Shown: positions 25,945 through 35,761, counted from the first letter of the stretch. The stretch is DNA of 44,279 nucleotides from JAGLHV01 sp023143305 [NCBI: Clostridia bacterium] (GCA_030637025.1 DAOVVV010000023.1:1-44279), one strand, 5' to 3'. Notes: a model not told the origin generated them from the letters alone. Numbers and translations: made by a program.

Positions 25945-25945
25945 C

Positions 25946-26299
25946 TTAAGCGGACTTTTTTCTTTTCTTTATCTTTTCTAATAAATCATCAATATGAGAA
26001 GCTTCTTCCGGTATCTGATCATAAAAAAACTCAATACGGGGAGTATGTCTTAGTCTCACCCTCCTCCCTATTTGCCGACGAATAAAAGAACTAGATACTT
26101 TTAAAATTTCAGCTGTTTCTTTTTTATTTTTTTCCGTACCGTAAACGCTATAATAAACTCTTGCCTCTTGCAAATCGTTACTAACTTTTACCTGGGTTAT
26201 AGTTATAAACCCCAATTTAGGATTATTTATTTCCTTTCGAAGAATATTGTTTATTTCTTCTCGTAAAAGCTCACCCACACGTTGGGGTCTTTTAGACAT
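25946..26299 (-). CDS. rbfA: Ribosome-binding factor A
   Basis: RbfA is a KH-like assembly factor of the 30S subunit that binds near the 16S 5' helix. The 117-residue product starts MSKRPQRVGELLREEI and keeps NPKLGFITITQVKVSNDLQEARVYYSVYG and LRHTPRIEFFYD. I place the start at the ATG at 26299, which has GAGAGGGG 5-6 nt upstream; in-frame TTG (26332) and ATG (26314) codons further up have no ribosome site and add residues foreign to the family. It lies 77 bp after infB. Confidence 0.95.
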   Translation of the reverse strand: MSKRPQRVGELLREEINNILRKEINNPKLGFITITQVKVSNDLQEARVYYSVYGTEKNKKETAEILKVSSSFIRRQIGRRVRLRHTPRIEFFYDQIPEEASHIDDLLEKIKKRKKSA

Positions 26300-26376
26300 T
26301 ATTGCCCCTCTCATACATTCCACTATATTCAATACCTGATAATTCCAATTACAGGCTAAATCTAAATAATATATTT

Positions 26377-28524
26377 TTATAGTACACCCGGCGTTTCTTT
26401 CAATTCAAAAACTTCTACTATATCATTTACTTTAACATCCTGAAAATTTTCCAATACTATACCACACTCATATCCTGCTACCGTTTCACGAATATCTTCT
26501 TTAAAATGTCTTAAAGAGTTAATCTTGCCTTCATAAACAATAATATTATTTCTTAATAATCTCACCAGAGAATTTCTTAAAACCTTTCCTTCTTTTACAT
26601 AACATCCGGAAATAATCCCCATTTTTGAAGCTTTAAAAATTTGCCGTACTTCTACTTTTCCTATAATAATTTCTTCTATTTGCGGTCCTAGCAATCCTTC
26701 CATTGCTGCTTTAATCTTCGCCACCAATTCATAAATAACTCTATAGGTTTTTATATTTACATTTTCTTTTTCTGCCAAAGAAATTACATTTTGCTCAGGA
26801 CGCACATTAAAACCAATTATTAATGCATCTGAAGCCGCTGCTAAAAGCACATCCGCTTCATTGATTCCCCCAACCCCGCTATGTATTATAGCCAATTTTA
26901 TTTCATCAGACTTTATTTTTTCTAAAGAGTCTCTTACTGCCTCTATTGACCCACGAACATCTGCTTTAAGAATTATTTTTAATTCCTTGATTTTTCCTTC
27001 TTCTATCTGTTGATGCAAATTTTCTAAACTAATATGTTTTTTCTTCTTTACCATATCTTCCCGATTTATATTCTGCCGCATCTGACTTATATATCGTGCT
27101 TTTTTATCTTCCTTTATTACCCTGAATCTATCACCAACATGTGGGATATCAACAAAACCCATTATTTCTACAGGAGTAGAAGGTGGTGCTTGTTTTATCT
27201 TTCTCCCATGATCATCCAACATTGCTCTAACTTTACCATAGGTCAATCCCACAATAAAAGAATCCCTTACTTTTAAAGTTCCTTTTTGGATTAATATAGT
27301 AGCTAAAATTCCTTTTCTGGGATCTAACCTTGCTTCAATAACGACACCTTGCGCAAATACGTCAACATCACTGACTAATTCTAATACCTCTGCTTCTAAA
27401 AGGATCATTTCCAATAAATCGTTTAGACCTGTTTCTTTTTTTGCTGAAACTTCAACAAAAACCGTTTTACCACCCCATTCTTCGGAAAGCAAATTTAAGT
27501 TAGCTAAATCTTGTCTTATTCGCTGAATATTCGCTGTTGGTAAATCTATTTTATTCACAGCAACAATAATAGGAACCCCTGCCGCCCGTGCATGATCTAT
27601 TGCTTCCACCGTCTGCGGCATTACCCCATCATCAGCAGCAACCACTAAAATAACAATATCTGTAATCTGCGCACCCCTGGCACGCATTGCAGAAAAAGCT
27701 TCATGTCCCGGGGTATCCAGAAAGACAATATCACCTTTATCTGTTTTTACTTTATAAGCTCCTATATGTTGGGTTATATTGCCGGCTTCTTTCTCCACAA
27801 TTTTTGACTTTCGAATAGCATCCAATAATGAGGTCTTTCCATGATCAACATGTCCCATTATAGTAACCACCGGAGAACGTGACTTAAGTAGAGAAGCATC
27901 TTGTTGCTCTTCTTCTAATATTTCTTCACCATAAAGAGGAATGATCTCTGCTTCATATCCAAACTCTTCAGTTATCAAAGATACTATTTCTAAATTTAAG
28001 CGCTGATTTATAGTAGCTAAAATATTCAATGACATTAATCTTTTAATTAAATCACCCACCCCTATTTGCAACTTTTCTGACAGGATTTTAACAGTAACAA
28101 ATTCATTTATTTTAATTTTTGGTTTTTGTCCTGTTTTAGCTTGAGGAGTTTCTGTTATAATTTTTTCTTCTGCTATTGTTTTTTTCACTAAAGATTTATC
28201 TTCGGAAGGCAAAATACTCTTTTCTTTTCTTTTTATTGTTTTTTTTGTTTTATTTTCGGTTTTCTCTTTTTCTGTTTTTTTCTTTTTATCTTTTTTAATC
28301 TTTACTGCATTTTTAGAAACAGGTTTAACTGTTTTTTTCTTTTTTACTATTTTTTCTTTTTTAACTTTTGATTTAACTTTCTTTTCAGTTGTTGCTTTTT
28401 CTTCTTTATTTTTTGTTTTCTTCTTTACTTTAGCAGAGGCAATCTTTGTTTCTTTTTTTTCTTCTTTCTTTTTAGAATTACTTTCCCCAATAGACTTCGC
28501 ATTGGTTTTTTTCTTAACACTCAT
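26377..28524 (-). CDS. infB: Translation initiation factor IF-2
   Basis: IF-2 is the GTPase that brings initiator tRNA to the 30S subunit and drives subunit joining. The 715-residue protein has a very lysine-rich, low-complexity N-terminal region (about 1-135), an IF2_N domain (about 138-190), the G domain with GHVDHGKT (224-231), DTPGH and NKID, and the C-terminal domains II-IV that bind fMet-tRNA. The ATG has GAGGTGGG 7 nt upstream. The basic tail echoes the lysine-rich ends of other proteins in this window. Confidence 0.98.
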   Translation of the reverse strand: MSVKKKTNAKSIGESNSKKKEEKKETKIASAKVKKKTKNKEEKATTEKKVKSKVKKEKIVKKKKTVKPVSKNAVKIKKDKKKKTEKEKTENKTKKTIKRKEKSILPSEDKSLVKKTIAEEKIITETPQAKTGQKPKIKINEFVTVKILSEKLQIGVGDLIKRLMSLNILATINQRLNLEIVSLITEEFGYEAEIIPLYGEEILEEEQQDASLLKSRSPVVTIMGHVDHGKTSLLDAIRKSKIVEKEAGNITQHIGAYKVKTDKGDIVFLDTPGHEAFSAMRARGAQITDIVILVVAADDGVMPQTVEAIDHARAAGVPIIVAVNKIDLPTANIQRIRQDLANLNLLSEEWGGKTVFVEVSAKKETGLNDLLEMILLEAEVLELVSDVDVFAQGVVIEARLDPRKGILATILIQKGTLKVRDSFIVGLTYGKVRAMLDDHGRKIKQAPPSTPVEIMGFVDIPHVGDRFRVIKEDKKARYISQMRQNINREDMVKKKKHISLENLHQQIEEGKIKELKIILKADVRGSIEAVRDSLEKIKSDEIKLAIIHSGVGGINEADVLLAAASDALIIGFNVRPEQNVISLAEKENVNIKTYRVIYELVAKIKAAMEGLLGPQIEEIIIGKVEVRQIFKASKMGIISGCYVKEGKVLRNSLVRLLRNNIIVYEGKINSLRHFKEDIRETVAGYECGIVLENFQDVKVNDIVEVFELKETPGVL

Positions 28525-28579
28525 TTTTTTCCCACCTCATTTCTAAGATTCTAAAAAGAAACAACAGCTCCCTTTAAAA

Positions 28580-29818
28580 TCATTCTTTTTTCATTGCCTT
28601 CTTGGCCGCTTTATGTATTTTCTCTGCCATTTTAGGCCCAATCCCCTGAAGAATTGTCAACGTAGAAGCAGGAACATTGACAATACTCTTCAATGAATGA
28701 AATCCCCCGCTATATAACGTTTTTGCCTTTTTTTCTCCAATCCCGGGTAATGAAGAAATTTCTTTCAATCCCAAAGCTATGGTTTCCTTCTTTTGAGACT
28801 CACTTTTTATATCTACATGCCAGCCGGTCAACCTTGCTGCCAAACGAACATTTTGTCCCGACTTACCAATAGCAAGCGATAACTGATCATTAGCAATTAC
28901 GACTTCTGCTTTTTTATTTTCGTTGTTTATTGTTACTTTAAGAACCTTAGCCGGACTCAAAGAATTTCCTATATAAACAACAGAATCATCACTCCAATTA
29001 ATCATATCAATTCGTTCACCGCGTAATTCATCAATAATTGCCCTAATGCGTGAACCTTTTACTCCTACACATGCTCCTACTGGATCGACTCTGCTATTAT
29101 GAGAAAAAACAGCTACTTTCGCTCTTACTCCCGGATCCCTAACTATACTTTTTATTTCTACTGTTTTATCATATACTTCAGGTACTTCTAATTCAAATAA
29201 TTTTTTAATTAATTCCGGATGAGTCCGCGAAACTAAAACCTGCGGCCCTTTTGAAGTCTTAGTTGCGCTCACCACATATACCTTTACCCTCTCTCCTATA
29301 TGATGACTTTCATTTTTTACCTGTTCCCGGGAGGGCAAAATTGCTTCGATTTTCCCTAAATCAATAATAACATTCTTATTTACAAAACGTTGAACAACAC
29401 CATTAAGCACCGTTTTTTCTTTTTCCCTCATTTCATTATATAAATTTTCCCTTTCCTTCTCGCGAATACGTTGAATAATTACTTGTTTGGCTGTTTGAGC
29501 AGCAATTCTGCCAAAATCATCTGTTTCAATTTTTATTTTTATCTCCGCGCCCAATTCAATATTAGATTTTATTTTTTTCGCTTCAGAAAAAGCAATTTCA
29601 CAAGCCGCATTCTTAACTTTTTCTACAACTTTTTTTACTACCCATGCTTCAATTTCTCCGGTATTAAGATCTACTTTCGCTTCCACATCCTGTGTTTTAC
29701 CTGAATGCTTACGGAAAGCAGATATTAACGCTGTCTCAACCATTTTTAATAACTCTTCTTTTTTAATCCCTTTTTCTCTTTCAATTTGCTCTAAAACAGG
29801 CAAAAGTTCCTGCTCCAT
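28580..29818 (-). CDS. nusA: Transcription termination/antitermination factor NusA
   Basis: NusA binds RNA polymerase and nascent RNA and modulates pausing and termination. The 412 residues hold the N-terminal polymerase-binding domain, an S1 domain (about 130-200), two KH domains (RVDPVGACVGVKGSRI and LSLAIGKSGQNVRLAARLTGW) and a C-terminal helix-hairpin-helix pair (ISSLPGIGEKKAKTL and LTILQGIGPKMAEKI). The acidic E. coli-type repeats are absent. The ATG has GGGAGG 7 nt upstream. A possible extra promoter lies between rimP and nusA. Confidence 0.97.
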   Translation of the reverse strand: MEQELLPVLEQIEREKGIKKEELLKMVETALISAFRKHSGKTQDVEAKVDLNTGEIEAWVVKKVVEKVKNAACEIAFSEAKKIKSNIELGAEIKIKIETDDFGRIAAQTAKQVIIQRIREKERENLYNEMREKEKTVLNGVVQRFVNKNVIIDLGKIEAILPSREQVKNESHHIGERVKVYVVSATKTSKGPQVLVSRTHPELIKKLFELEVPEVYDKTVEIKSIVRDPGVRAKVAVFSHNSRVDPVGACVGVKGSRIRAIIDELRGERIDMINWSDDSVVYIGNSLSPAKVLKVTINNENKKAEVVIANDQLSLAIGKSGQNVRLAARLTGWHVDIKSESQKKETIALGLKEISSLPGIGEKKAKTLYSGGFHSLKSIVNVPASTLTILQGIGPKMAEKIHKAAKKAMKKE

Positions 29819-29841
29819 AATATTCCTCCCAACAGCTAAAT

Positions 29842-29870
29842 AATATATACCACCTAATTTGTTTTATCAA
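29842..29870 (-). promoter_or_regulatory. Possible internal promoter before nusA
   Basis: Minus-strand TTGATA, 17 bp, TATATT, 24 bp before the nusA ATG. A 6-bp inverted repeat TTGTTT-TATC-AAACAA (29859-29874) overlaps the -35. The predicted leader would be only about 17 nt but still holds the GGGAGG site. Confidence 0.35.
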
Positions 29871-29883
29871 ACAACCTATTAAA

Positions 29884-30339
29884 TTAAATTTCCAAAAATA
29901 ATCGAGCCTTAGCTATTTCCTCTAAAGGGATAGTGAGACATTCCCCCTGCTCGTTTTCTATTTTAATTATTCCTTCTTCGCAACCTATTAATTTTACTGT
30001 GAAATGTCTCTGATTATTCATAGGTTTATAAGTAGTAATTTTAATCCTATGTCCTAAAAATCTTTTAAAATCTTTCTCCTTCTTTAATACCCGGTCCAAT
30101 CCGGGAGAAGAAACTTCCAGAAAATAATCAGAAGGAGTAAAATCTATTTCTCCAAGCAATTCCTTTAATTCTTTACTAACCTTTTCGCAATCACTTAAAT
30201 CTACTCCACCTTCTTTATCAATAAAAACCCGTAACAGCCACTTATTTAATTTATGATATTGAACATCCACTAATTCCATCTCGTTTTTTTCTACTACCGG
30301 ATTAATAATCTTTTCTATTATTTCTTCTATCTTTTTCAC
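29884..30339 (-). CDS. rimP: Ribosome maturation factor RimP
   Basis: RimP aids assembly of the 30S head. The 151-residue product has the N-terminal domain (ELVDVQYHKLNKWLLRVFIDKEGGVDLSDCEKVSKEL), SSPGLDR and the C-terminal SH3-like half. I choose the GTG start at 30339, which has GAGGG about 10 nt upstream and begins MKKIEEIIEKI as in the family; an in-frame TTG at 30363 would place that ribosome site inside the gene. It heads rimP-nusA-infB-rbfA-nrnA-ribF. Confidence 0.94.
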   Translation of the reverse strand: MKKIEEIIEKIINPVVEKNEMELVDVQYHKLNKWLLRVFIDKEGGVDLSDCEKVSKELKELLGEIDFTPSDYFLEVSSPGLDRVLKKEKDFKRFLGHRIKITTYKPMNNQRHFTVKLIGCEEGIIKIENEQGECLTIPLEEIAKARLFLEI

Positions 30340-30401
30340 TTCTTTTGTTCCCTCAAATAACAAAACCGTTTAAAAAATATATCCTACCCAAAAAAACAAA
30401 A

Positions 30402-30420
30402 AGCGGGCTATTTGCCCACT
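30402..30420 (-). promoter_or_regulatory. Hairpin plus U-tract at the predicted 5' end of the rimP mRNA
   Basis: On the minus strand AGTGGGC pairs with GCCCGCT (one wobble) over a 5-nt loop and is followed by TTTTTG and seven more T, the form of an intrinsic terminator. The promoter at 30428-30456 would start RNA just at its left edge, so it is either a 5' stabilising/attenuating hairpin of the rimP operon or a back-up terminator for upstream transcripts. Confidence 0.65.
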
Positions 30421-30427
30421 TTGATAT

Positions 30428-30456
30428 TTTATAACATATTTTCAAAATCATTGCAA
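30428..30456 (-). promoter_or_regulatory. Promoter of the rimP-nusA-infB operon
   Basis: Minus-strand TTGCAA, 17 bp, TATAAA. Predicted RNA start is near 30421, giving a leader of about 80 nt to the GTG start at 30339. It is the best-placed promoter in the 30364-30726 gap; the rest of that gap (30457-30590) shows no other feature. Confidence 0.65.
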
Positions 30457-30569
30457 GCTTTTTTTATCTCAAGTAGTATCACCAATTATTCTGACTTTTA
30501 CTTTTTAAGCACAGTGTTTTTCCGCGGATATAATAAAATGCATATTTTAGTGAAAACATTCGTAAATAA

Positions 30570-30626
30570 TACGGAACAATATAAATACTAAAAAAAATCA
30601 ACTTTCCCGCAGCTTACTGCGGGAAA
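30570..30626 (-). terminator. Repeat-derived hairpin (palindrome family, copy 2), possible terminator after proS
   Basis: Perfect 10-bp arms TTTCCCGCAG (30603-30612) and CTGCGGGAAA (30617-30626) with loop CTTA. On the minus strand the stem is followed by GTTGA and eight T, so it could end proS transcripts although the T-run begins 5 nt late. With its AAATCAACT flank it is the same family as the palindrome at 6625-6667. Confidence 0.55.
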
Positions 30627-30638
30627 TTAAACCCCGAA

Positions 30639-30726
30639 CCCTTCGACTCCCTACGACAAAGCTCATGATCAATTCAACTACAGAGTTTTTGTCAGCGTAT
30701 CTGAAAAATCTCTAAGTCTCATTGAA
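30639..30726. repeat. Dispersed repeat element, copy B
   Basis: An 88-bp element homologous along its length to 151-237. It starts CCCTTCGACTCCCT, shares AACTACAGAGTTTTTGTCA and ends CTAAGTCTCATTGAA directly against the proS TGA (30727-30729). The inverted repeat AGAGTTTTT (30682-30690) / AAAAATCTCT (30704-30713) is imperfect here. With the palindrome just before it, this gap carries two repeat families side by side. Confidence 0.85.
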
Positions 30727-32439
30727 TCAAAGAATCAAAGAAAGAATTTTATTTTTTATTTCTTCTATGTTCACTTTTTCGGTTTTATTCGTTTTGCGTT
30801 CTTGTATCTCTATTTTGCCTTCGGCTAATCCTTTTTTCCCGATTACTATTTTTATGGGAATTCCAATTAAATCGGCATCCTTAAATTTTACTCCCGGGGT
30901 TTCTTCCCTGTCATCTAAAAGAACTTCCACTTTTGAATCAATAAGTTCACCATATAATTTATCTGCCACAGATTTAACATTTTGGTCATAATAATTCAAA
31001 GCTACAATTAATACTTTATATGGAGCAATCTCGAAAGGCCAGATAATTCCTTTATCGTCGTAATTTTGTTCAATTATTGTACTAATTAATCTGGAAACAC
31101 CGATACCGTAACATCCCATAATCAAGGGTTTTTCCACTCCTTTATCATCAAGAAAATTAGCCCCCAGAGCCTGACTATAGGTTGTTCCCAAATCGAAAAT
31201 GTGATCTATTTCAATCCCCGTTTTCAACATAAGTTTACCCTTACATTTTAAACAAGGTTCGCCCTCTTTTACTGTTCGTAAATCCAGATATTCATCTACT
31301 TTAACATCTCTATCCGGATTAACATTTATTAAATGATAATTTTCTTTATTGGCCCCGGTTACGGCATTACGCATTTCCTTTATTTTATAATCGGCAATAA
31401 TTTTTACCCCTTCTATTTTCACCGGGCCGGCAAAACCACATGGGGCATTGGTTAAATTCTTAACCACTTCTTCATCAGCCAGAGTCCACTGAGAAGACTT
31501 TAAATAGTTTTTAAGCTTTACTTCATTTAATTCATCATCCCCCCGTATTAAAACTAAGATTTTATTTTTCTGGTTTTGATAAACTAAAGTTTTAATTAAA
31601 TCCCGGGACTTCACTTTTAAAAAACGGGAAACCTCTTCTACTGTTTTCATATTAGGAGTTTCTACTTCTTTTAAGGATAATTGGCCTTTTGCTTCTTTAT
31701 TAATTACTGCAGAATTACTTTGGGTAGCTATTTTTTCTATATTAGCCGCATAACCACAACTTTCACAAATTAAAATTCTATCTTCACCGGAATCAGACAA
31801 AACCATATATTCGTGTGAAATTTTACCTCCGAAAGGTCCGCTATCCGCTTCTACTATCTTATAGCTTAATCCACAACGGTCAAAAATACTTTTATGGGCA
31901 TCATAAACTGAGGAATAAGTTTCTTCCAGACTTTTTTGCGTAGAATGAAAAGAATAAGCATCCATCATCATAAATTCACGACAGCGAATAAGGCCGAAAC
32001 GAGGACGAAGTTCATTGCGAAATTTAGTTTGAATCTGATAAAAAAGTTGGGGAAGCTGACGATAAGATTGAATTTCTTTTTTTACTAAATTAGTAATTAT
32101 TACCTCGTGCGTGGCTCCCAAAACCGTATTCCCCCTGCCTTCATTATCCAAAAGACGGTACATTACCGGGGAAAACAAATCCCATCGCCCACTTTCCTTC
32201 CATAAAGACACAGGATGAATAGCCGGCATCATCATTTGCTGGCCACCAATTTTATTCATTTCTTCAATAACAATTTTTTTTATATTTTGTAATATTTTAA
32301 AACCCAAAGGAAGATATACATATACCCCGGTAGCCAATTTACGTACCAATCCGGCACGCAACATAAGTTTATGGCTAATTGTCTCTGCTTCGGCAGGGAC
32401 TTCTTTTAAAGTAGGTATTAAAATCTTACTAAATCGCAT
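30727..32439 (-). CDS. proS: Prolyl-tRNA synthetase (bacterial type)
   Basis: ProS charges tRNA-Pro. The 570-residue protein is the bacterial ProS type: class II motif 2 with FRNELRPRFGLIRCREFMMMDAYSFH (split across residues 140-165), the inserted YbaK-like editing domain (about 225-385), then motif 3 GCYGIGVSRL and the anticodon-binding domain. The Met/Arg start MRFSKILIPTLKEVPAEAETISH is the family norm. It ends the uppS-ispG run 33 bp after ispG, and its stop abuts a dispersed repeat. Confidence 0.97.
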   Translation of the reverse strand: MRFSKILIPTLKEVPAEAETISHKLMLRAGLVRKLATGVYVYLPLGFKILQNIKKIVIEEMNKIGGQQMMMPAIHPVSLWKESGRWDLFSPVMYRLLDNEGRGNTVLGATHEVIITNLVKKEIQSYRQLPQLFYQIQTKFRNELRPRFGLIRCREFMMMDAYSFHSTQKSLEETYSSVYDAHKSIFDRCGLSYKIVEADSGPFGGKISHEYMVLSDSGEDRILICESCGYAANIEKIATQSNSAVINKEAKGQLSLKEVETPNMKTVEEVSRFLKVKSRDLIKTLVYQNQKNKILVLIRGDDELNEVKLKNYLKSSQWTLADEEVVKNLTNAPCGFAGPVKIEGVKIIADYKIKEMRNAVTGANKENYHLINVNPDRDVKVDEYLDLRTVKEGEPCLKCKGKLMLKTGIEIDHIFDLGTTYSQALGANFLDDKGVEKPLIMGCYGIGVSRLISTIIEQNYDDKGIIWPFEIAPYKVLIVALNYYDQNVKSVADKLYGELIDSKVEVLLDDREETPGVKFKDADLIGIPIKIVIGKKGLAEGKIEIQERKTNKTEKVNIEEIKNKILSLIL

Positions 32440-32472
32440 AATTTTTTCTCCTTGTTAAAAATTACTTTTTAA

Positions 32473-33564
32473 TTAAATGTTTATAAGTTTTTTTATTTCT
32501 TTTAATAATTCTTTGGATAATCTTTTTTGCGGTATTTTTTTTATAACTTTTCCTTTTTTAAATAAAACCCCGAAATGTTGACCACCGGCGATTCCTATGT
32601 CTGCTTCTTTTGCCTCTCCCGGACCATTAACTATACAACCCATAATAGCAATTTGTATCGGTTTAATCAAAGAGGGCGATTTTAAATTATAAATCCGCAA
32701 CAGACCTTTTTCGATCTCTTGTGCAATTGCGATTAAAGGTATTTTACAACGTCCACAGGTAGGGCAGGAAATCACTGTAGGACCGTATCGACGCAAACCC
32801 AGACTTTTTAAAATTTCAAAACCGACTTTTACTTCCTCACAGGGATCACCGGTAAGTGATACCCGGACAGTATCGCCAATACCTTTAAACAAAAGAGAAC
32901 CTATTCCTACTGCCGATTTTATCGTACCGGAAAAATAAGTACCTGCTTCGGTAATTCCCAAATGAAGGGGATAATCACACTTTTGAGACATTAGTTCATA
33001 CGCTTTTATTGTAGTAGGAACATCTGTTGCTTTTAAGGAAAGGACTATATTAAAAAACGACCAGTCTTCGAAAAGCTTAATAAACCCTAAAGCACTTTCT
33101 ACCATTGCCTGAGGGGTAACTTTTCCATACTTTTTTAAAATATTTTTGTCTAAGGACCCGGAATTAATTCCTATTCTTATAGATGTTTTTCTTTTTTTAG
33201 CTGCTTTTATTATTTCTTTAATTTCTTCTTTTTTAGCTATGTTCCCAGGATTTAATCTTAATTTATCTGCGCCCTGAGCAATTGCCTCCAGGGCCAAACG
33301 ATAATTAAAATGAATATCGGCAACCAACGGAATATTTATTTTGCTTTTTATCTTACTTAATACCTTTGCCGATGCCATATCCGGAACAGCTACCCGCACT
33401 ATCTCACAGCCTATTTTTTGTAAACTTTTTATCTGTTTTACGGTAGCAGCAACATCCCTGGTATCTGTCTTGGTCATTGATTGCACTAAAACAGGCCTGC
33501 CACCACCGATATAAACCTTCCCTATTTTTATTTTACGCGTTAGTTTCCCCACCCATTTCTCCAT
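32473..33564 (-). CDS. ispG: 4-hydroxy-3-methylbut-2-en-1-yl diphosphate synthase
   Basis: IspG is the iron-sulfur enzyme that converts MEcPP to HMBPP in the MEP isoprenoid pathway. The 363-residue protein has the TIM barrel (VQSMTKTDTRD, VADIHFNYRLALEA, LRLNPGN) and the C-terminal cluster cysteines in SCPTCGRCK and IMGCIVNGPGEAKEAD. Length is typical of the short bacterial form. Its ATG overlaps the end of rseP by 25 nt. Together with dxr it shows the MEP route is used. Confidence 0.97.
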   Translation of the reverse strand: MEKWVGKLTRKIKIGKVYIGGGRPVLVQSMTKTDTRDVAATVKQIKSLQKIGCEIVRVAVPDMASAKVLSKIKSKINIPLVADIHFNYRLALEAIAQGADKLRLNPGNIAKKEEIKEIIKAAKKRKTSIRIGINSGSLDKNILKKYGKVTPQAMVESALGFIKLFEDWSFFNIVLSLKATDVPTTIKAYELMSQKCDYPLHLGITEAGTYFSGTIKSAVGIGSLLFKGIGDTVRVSLTGDPCEEVKVGFEILKSLGLRRYGPTVISCPTCGRCKIPLIAIAQEIEKGLLRIYNLKSPSLIKPIQIAIMGCIVNGPGEAKEADIGIAGGQHFGVLFKKGKVIKKIPQKRLSKELLKEIKKLINI

Positions 33565-34583
33565 CTGGATATATCAGATTGCATAGCAAAAATAAAAATT
33601 ACCATTAAAAGACTAAGACCTATCATTTGAGCAATTCTTATATTTTTTTCACTTAACGGCTTTCCGGTTAAACCTTCCCATAAATAAAAGGTTATCTGTC
33701 CTCCATCCAAAATAGGAATAGGAAAAAGATTAAACAACCCGATATTAAGGCTAATCAACGCTATTAATGAAATAAAATTCTCCCAACCTGTTTTGGATAC
33801 TTCTGCAACCATATGCCCTATACCCAAAGGCCCGGAAAAATTTGGTTTGGCCAGTGTGGTAAACATTGAAAAAATTGATTTCAAAATAAAAATGGTCCAC
33901 ATAATTGTTTGTTTTATTCCTTTAATAAAAGATTGAAAAAAACCTACCTTTTTCATGTTTACTTTACCTATAATTCCGATTAATCCTATTTTCTTTTCCT
34001 GGTTCAGCTGTGGTATAACTAAAAACTCCATCTCTTTGTTTTCGCGTAAAATTTTTATTTTTAAATTTTTCCCGCTGCTGGGATGAATAATTTCTATTAC
34101 CTCTTGCCAATCAGTAATTTCCTTTCCTTCTATATTAATAATTTTATCTCCTTCTTTTATGCCAGCTTCATGGGCAGGAAAACTTTCTAAAACTTCACCG
34201 ATTATTGGCTCTTTCACTGCTTGTGGTTCTCCCCAAACATAAAAAATTAAAGAAAAAAGTACCATCGCCAATAAAAAATTCATTATCGGCCCTGCTACGG
34301 CAATAAGTATCCTCCTCCACCAGGATTGTGAAAGAAATTCAGCAGGAATCCCCTCTCTTTTTTCCCCGGGATCTTCCCCTGCCATTTTTACATACCCTCC
34401 CAAAGGAATCAAAGATAGTCGATATCTTGTACGCTTTATAGTTTTGCCTAAAAGTTCCGGGCCAAACCCCAGTGAAAATTTTTTCACCCATACCCCGAAT
34501 TTTTTAGCCATCAAAAAATGTCCCAATTCGTGAAAAAATATGACTACACTAAACGTAAATACAACCGCCAAAATAGAAATCAA
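33540..34583 (-). CDS. rseP: Intramembrane site-2 protease RseP
   Basis: RseP cleaves transmembrane proteins such as anti-sigma factors within the inner membrane. The 347-residue protein has the metal motif HELGH (18-22), one PDZ domain (about 110-190, EAGIKEGDKIINI) and the second active motif NLFPIPILDGG. Members with a single PDZ are usual outside gamma-proteobacteria. The start is a TTG with a perfect GGAGG 7 nt upstream, and its TTGA overlaps the dxr stop by 4 nt. The dxr-rseP pairing is common. No sigma-E or anti-sigma gene is in the window. Confidence 0.95.
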   Translation of the reverse strand: MISILAVVFTFSVVIFFHELGHFLMAKKFGVWVKKFSLGFGPELLGKTIKRTRYRLSLIPLGGYVKMAGEDPGEKREGIPAEFLSQSWWRRILIAVAGPIMNFLLAMVLFSLIFYVWGEPQAVKEPIIGEVLESFPAHEAGIKEGDKIINIEGKEITDWQEVIEIIHPSSGKNLKIKILRENKEMEFLVIPQLNQEKKIGLIGIIGKVNMKKVGFFQSFIKGIKQTIMWTIFILKSIFSMFTTLAKPNFSGPLGIGHMVAEVSKTGWENFISLIALISLNIGLFNLFPIPILDGGQITFYLWEGLTGKPLSEKNIRIAQMIGLSLLMVIFIFAMQSDISRWRNGWGN

Positions 34584-35737
34584 TTTATTACCTCCTTCAT
34601 TTTATTCCTGGTCCATGAATCCACTTCCAAAATATCTTCCAGGGTTGGATTATTAATTAACTTATGTTTATTCATTGCATATTGGATCAAAACAGGAATA
34701 TCCATAAATTTAATTTTTCCGTTTAAAAAAGAATCTACTGCTACTTCATTAGCAGCATTTAATACAGTGGGCATACTCCCCCTCTTACCAGCTGCTTTAA
34801 TTGCCAAACGCAAACAGGGAAATCGTTTAAAATCCGGTTTATCAAAAGAAAGGGAATTTAATTTTTCCAGGTTTAAAGCCGGTAAATTACTTTTTTGACG
34901 ACAAGGATAAGTCAAAGCAAATTGAAGAGGTAAACGCATATCAGCAATTCCCAGCTGAGCAATGACAGCACCATCAACAAATTCTACCATAGAATGAACT
35001 ATACTTTGAGGATGCACCACTATCTGAATTTTATCTATATTTATATCAAAAAGATAATGAGCCTCTATTAATTCCAATCCTTTATTCATTAAAGTAGCAG
35101 AGTCAATAGTAATCTTTTTACCCATAGACCAGGTAGGATGATTTAATGCTTCTGCCACAGTTACCTTCTGTAAATTTCGGCTGGAATAACGATAAAAAGG
35201 GCCACCGGAAGCAGTAAGAATTATCTTTCTTACTTCTTTCTTTTTTTCTCCTCTAAGACATTGAAAAATAGCACTGTGTTCACTATCTAAAGAAAGTATT
35301 TGGATTTTATATTTTAATGCTTCCCTGATAATAATTTCCCCGGCCATAACTAATATTTCTTTATTGGCTAAAGCAATAGTCTTCCTTTTCCTTATTGCTT
35401 CCAGAGTAGGAATTAAGCCTACCGCCCCGACTAAAGAAGAAACTAAAAAATTACTTTTACTGTAAGTTGCTACTTTAACCAGGCCTTTAAGACCATAAAA
35501 AATATGTGCCGGTTTATATTTACATTTAGAAAGTTTTTTTTCTAATTCCCGGCCTTTTTCCTTATCCATCAAGGCAACTATTTCCGGCTGAAACTCTTTA
35601 ATTTGTTTAACCAATAAATTAACATTACCCCCGGCAGTCAGACCAACAACTTTATATTCTTTACCCAGGGATTTTATTACCTTTAATGTGTTTACTCCGA
35701 TAGAACCGGTAGCCCCCAAAATAGAAATTTTTTTCAT
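34580..35737 (-). CDS. dxr: 1-deoxy-D-xylulose 5-phosphate reductoisomerase
   Basis: Dxr makes MEP from DXP with NADPH, the committed step of the MEP pathway. The 385-residue product has the Rossmann loop GATGSIG near the start, ALANKEILVMAGE, the metal-site residues in LSLDSEHSAIFQCL, the ASGGPF loop and NHPTWSMGKKITIDSATLMNKGLE. All catalytic blocks are present and the length is normal. It lies 24 bp after cdsA and overlaps rseP by 4 nt. Confidence 0.98.
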   Translation of the reverse strand: MKKISILGATGSIGVNTLKVIKSLGKEYKVVGLTAGGNVNLLVKQIKEFQPEIVALMDKEKGRELEKKLSKCKYKPAHIFYGLKGLVKVATYSKSNFLVSSLVGAVGLIPTLEAIRKRKTIALANKEILVMAGEIIIREALKYKIQILSLDSEHSAIFQCLRGEKKKEVRKIILTASGGPFYRYSSRNLQKVTVAEALNHPTWSMGKKITIDSATLMNKGLELIEAHYLFDINIDKIQIVVHPQSIVHSMVEFVDGAVIAQLGIADMRLPLQFALTYPCRQKSNLPALNLEKLNSLSFDKPDFKRFPCLRLAIKAAGKRGSMPTVLNAANEVAVDSFLNGKIKFMDIPVLIQYAMNKHKLINNPTLEDILEVDSWTRNKMKEVIN

Positions 35738-35761
35738 TCGCCCTCACATTTAAAAATTATC

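Noticed and set aside
30361-30363. TTG start for rimP
   Set aside because: It would place the GAGGG ribosome site inside the gene and adds eight residues foreign to RimP.
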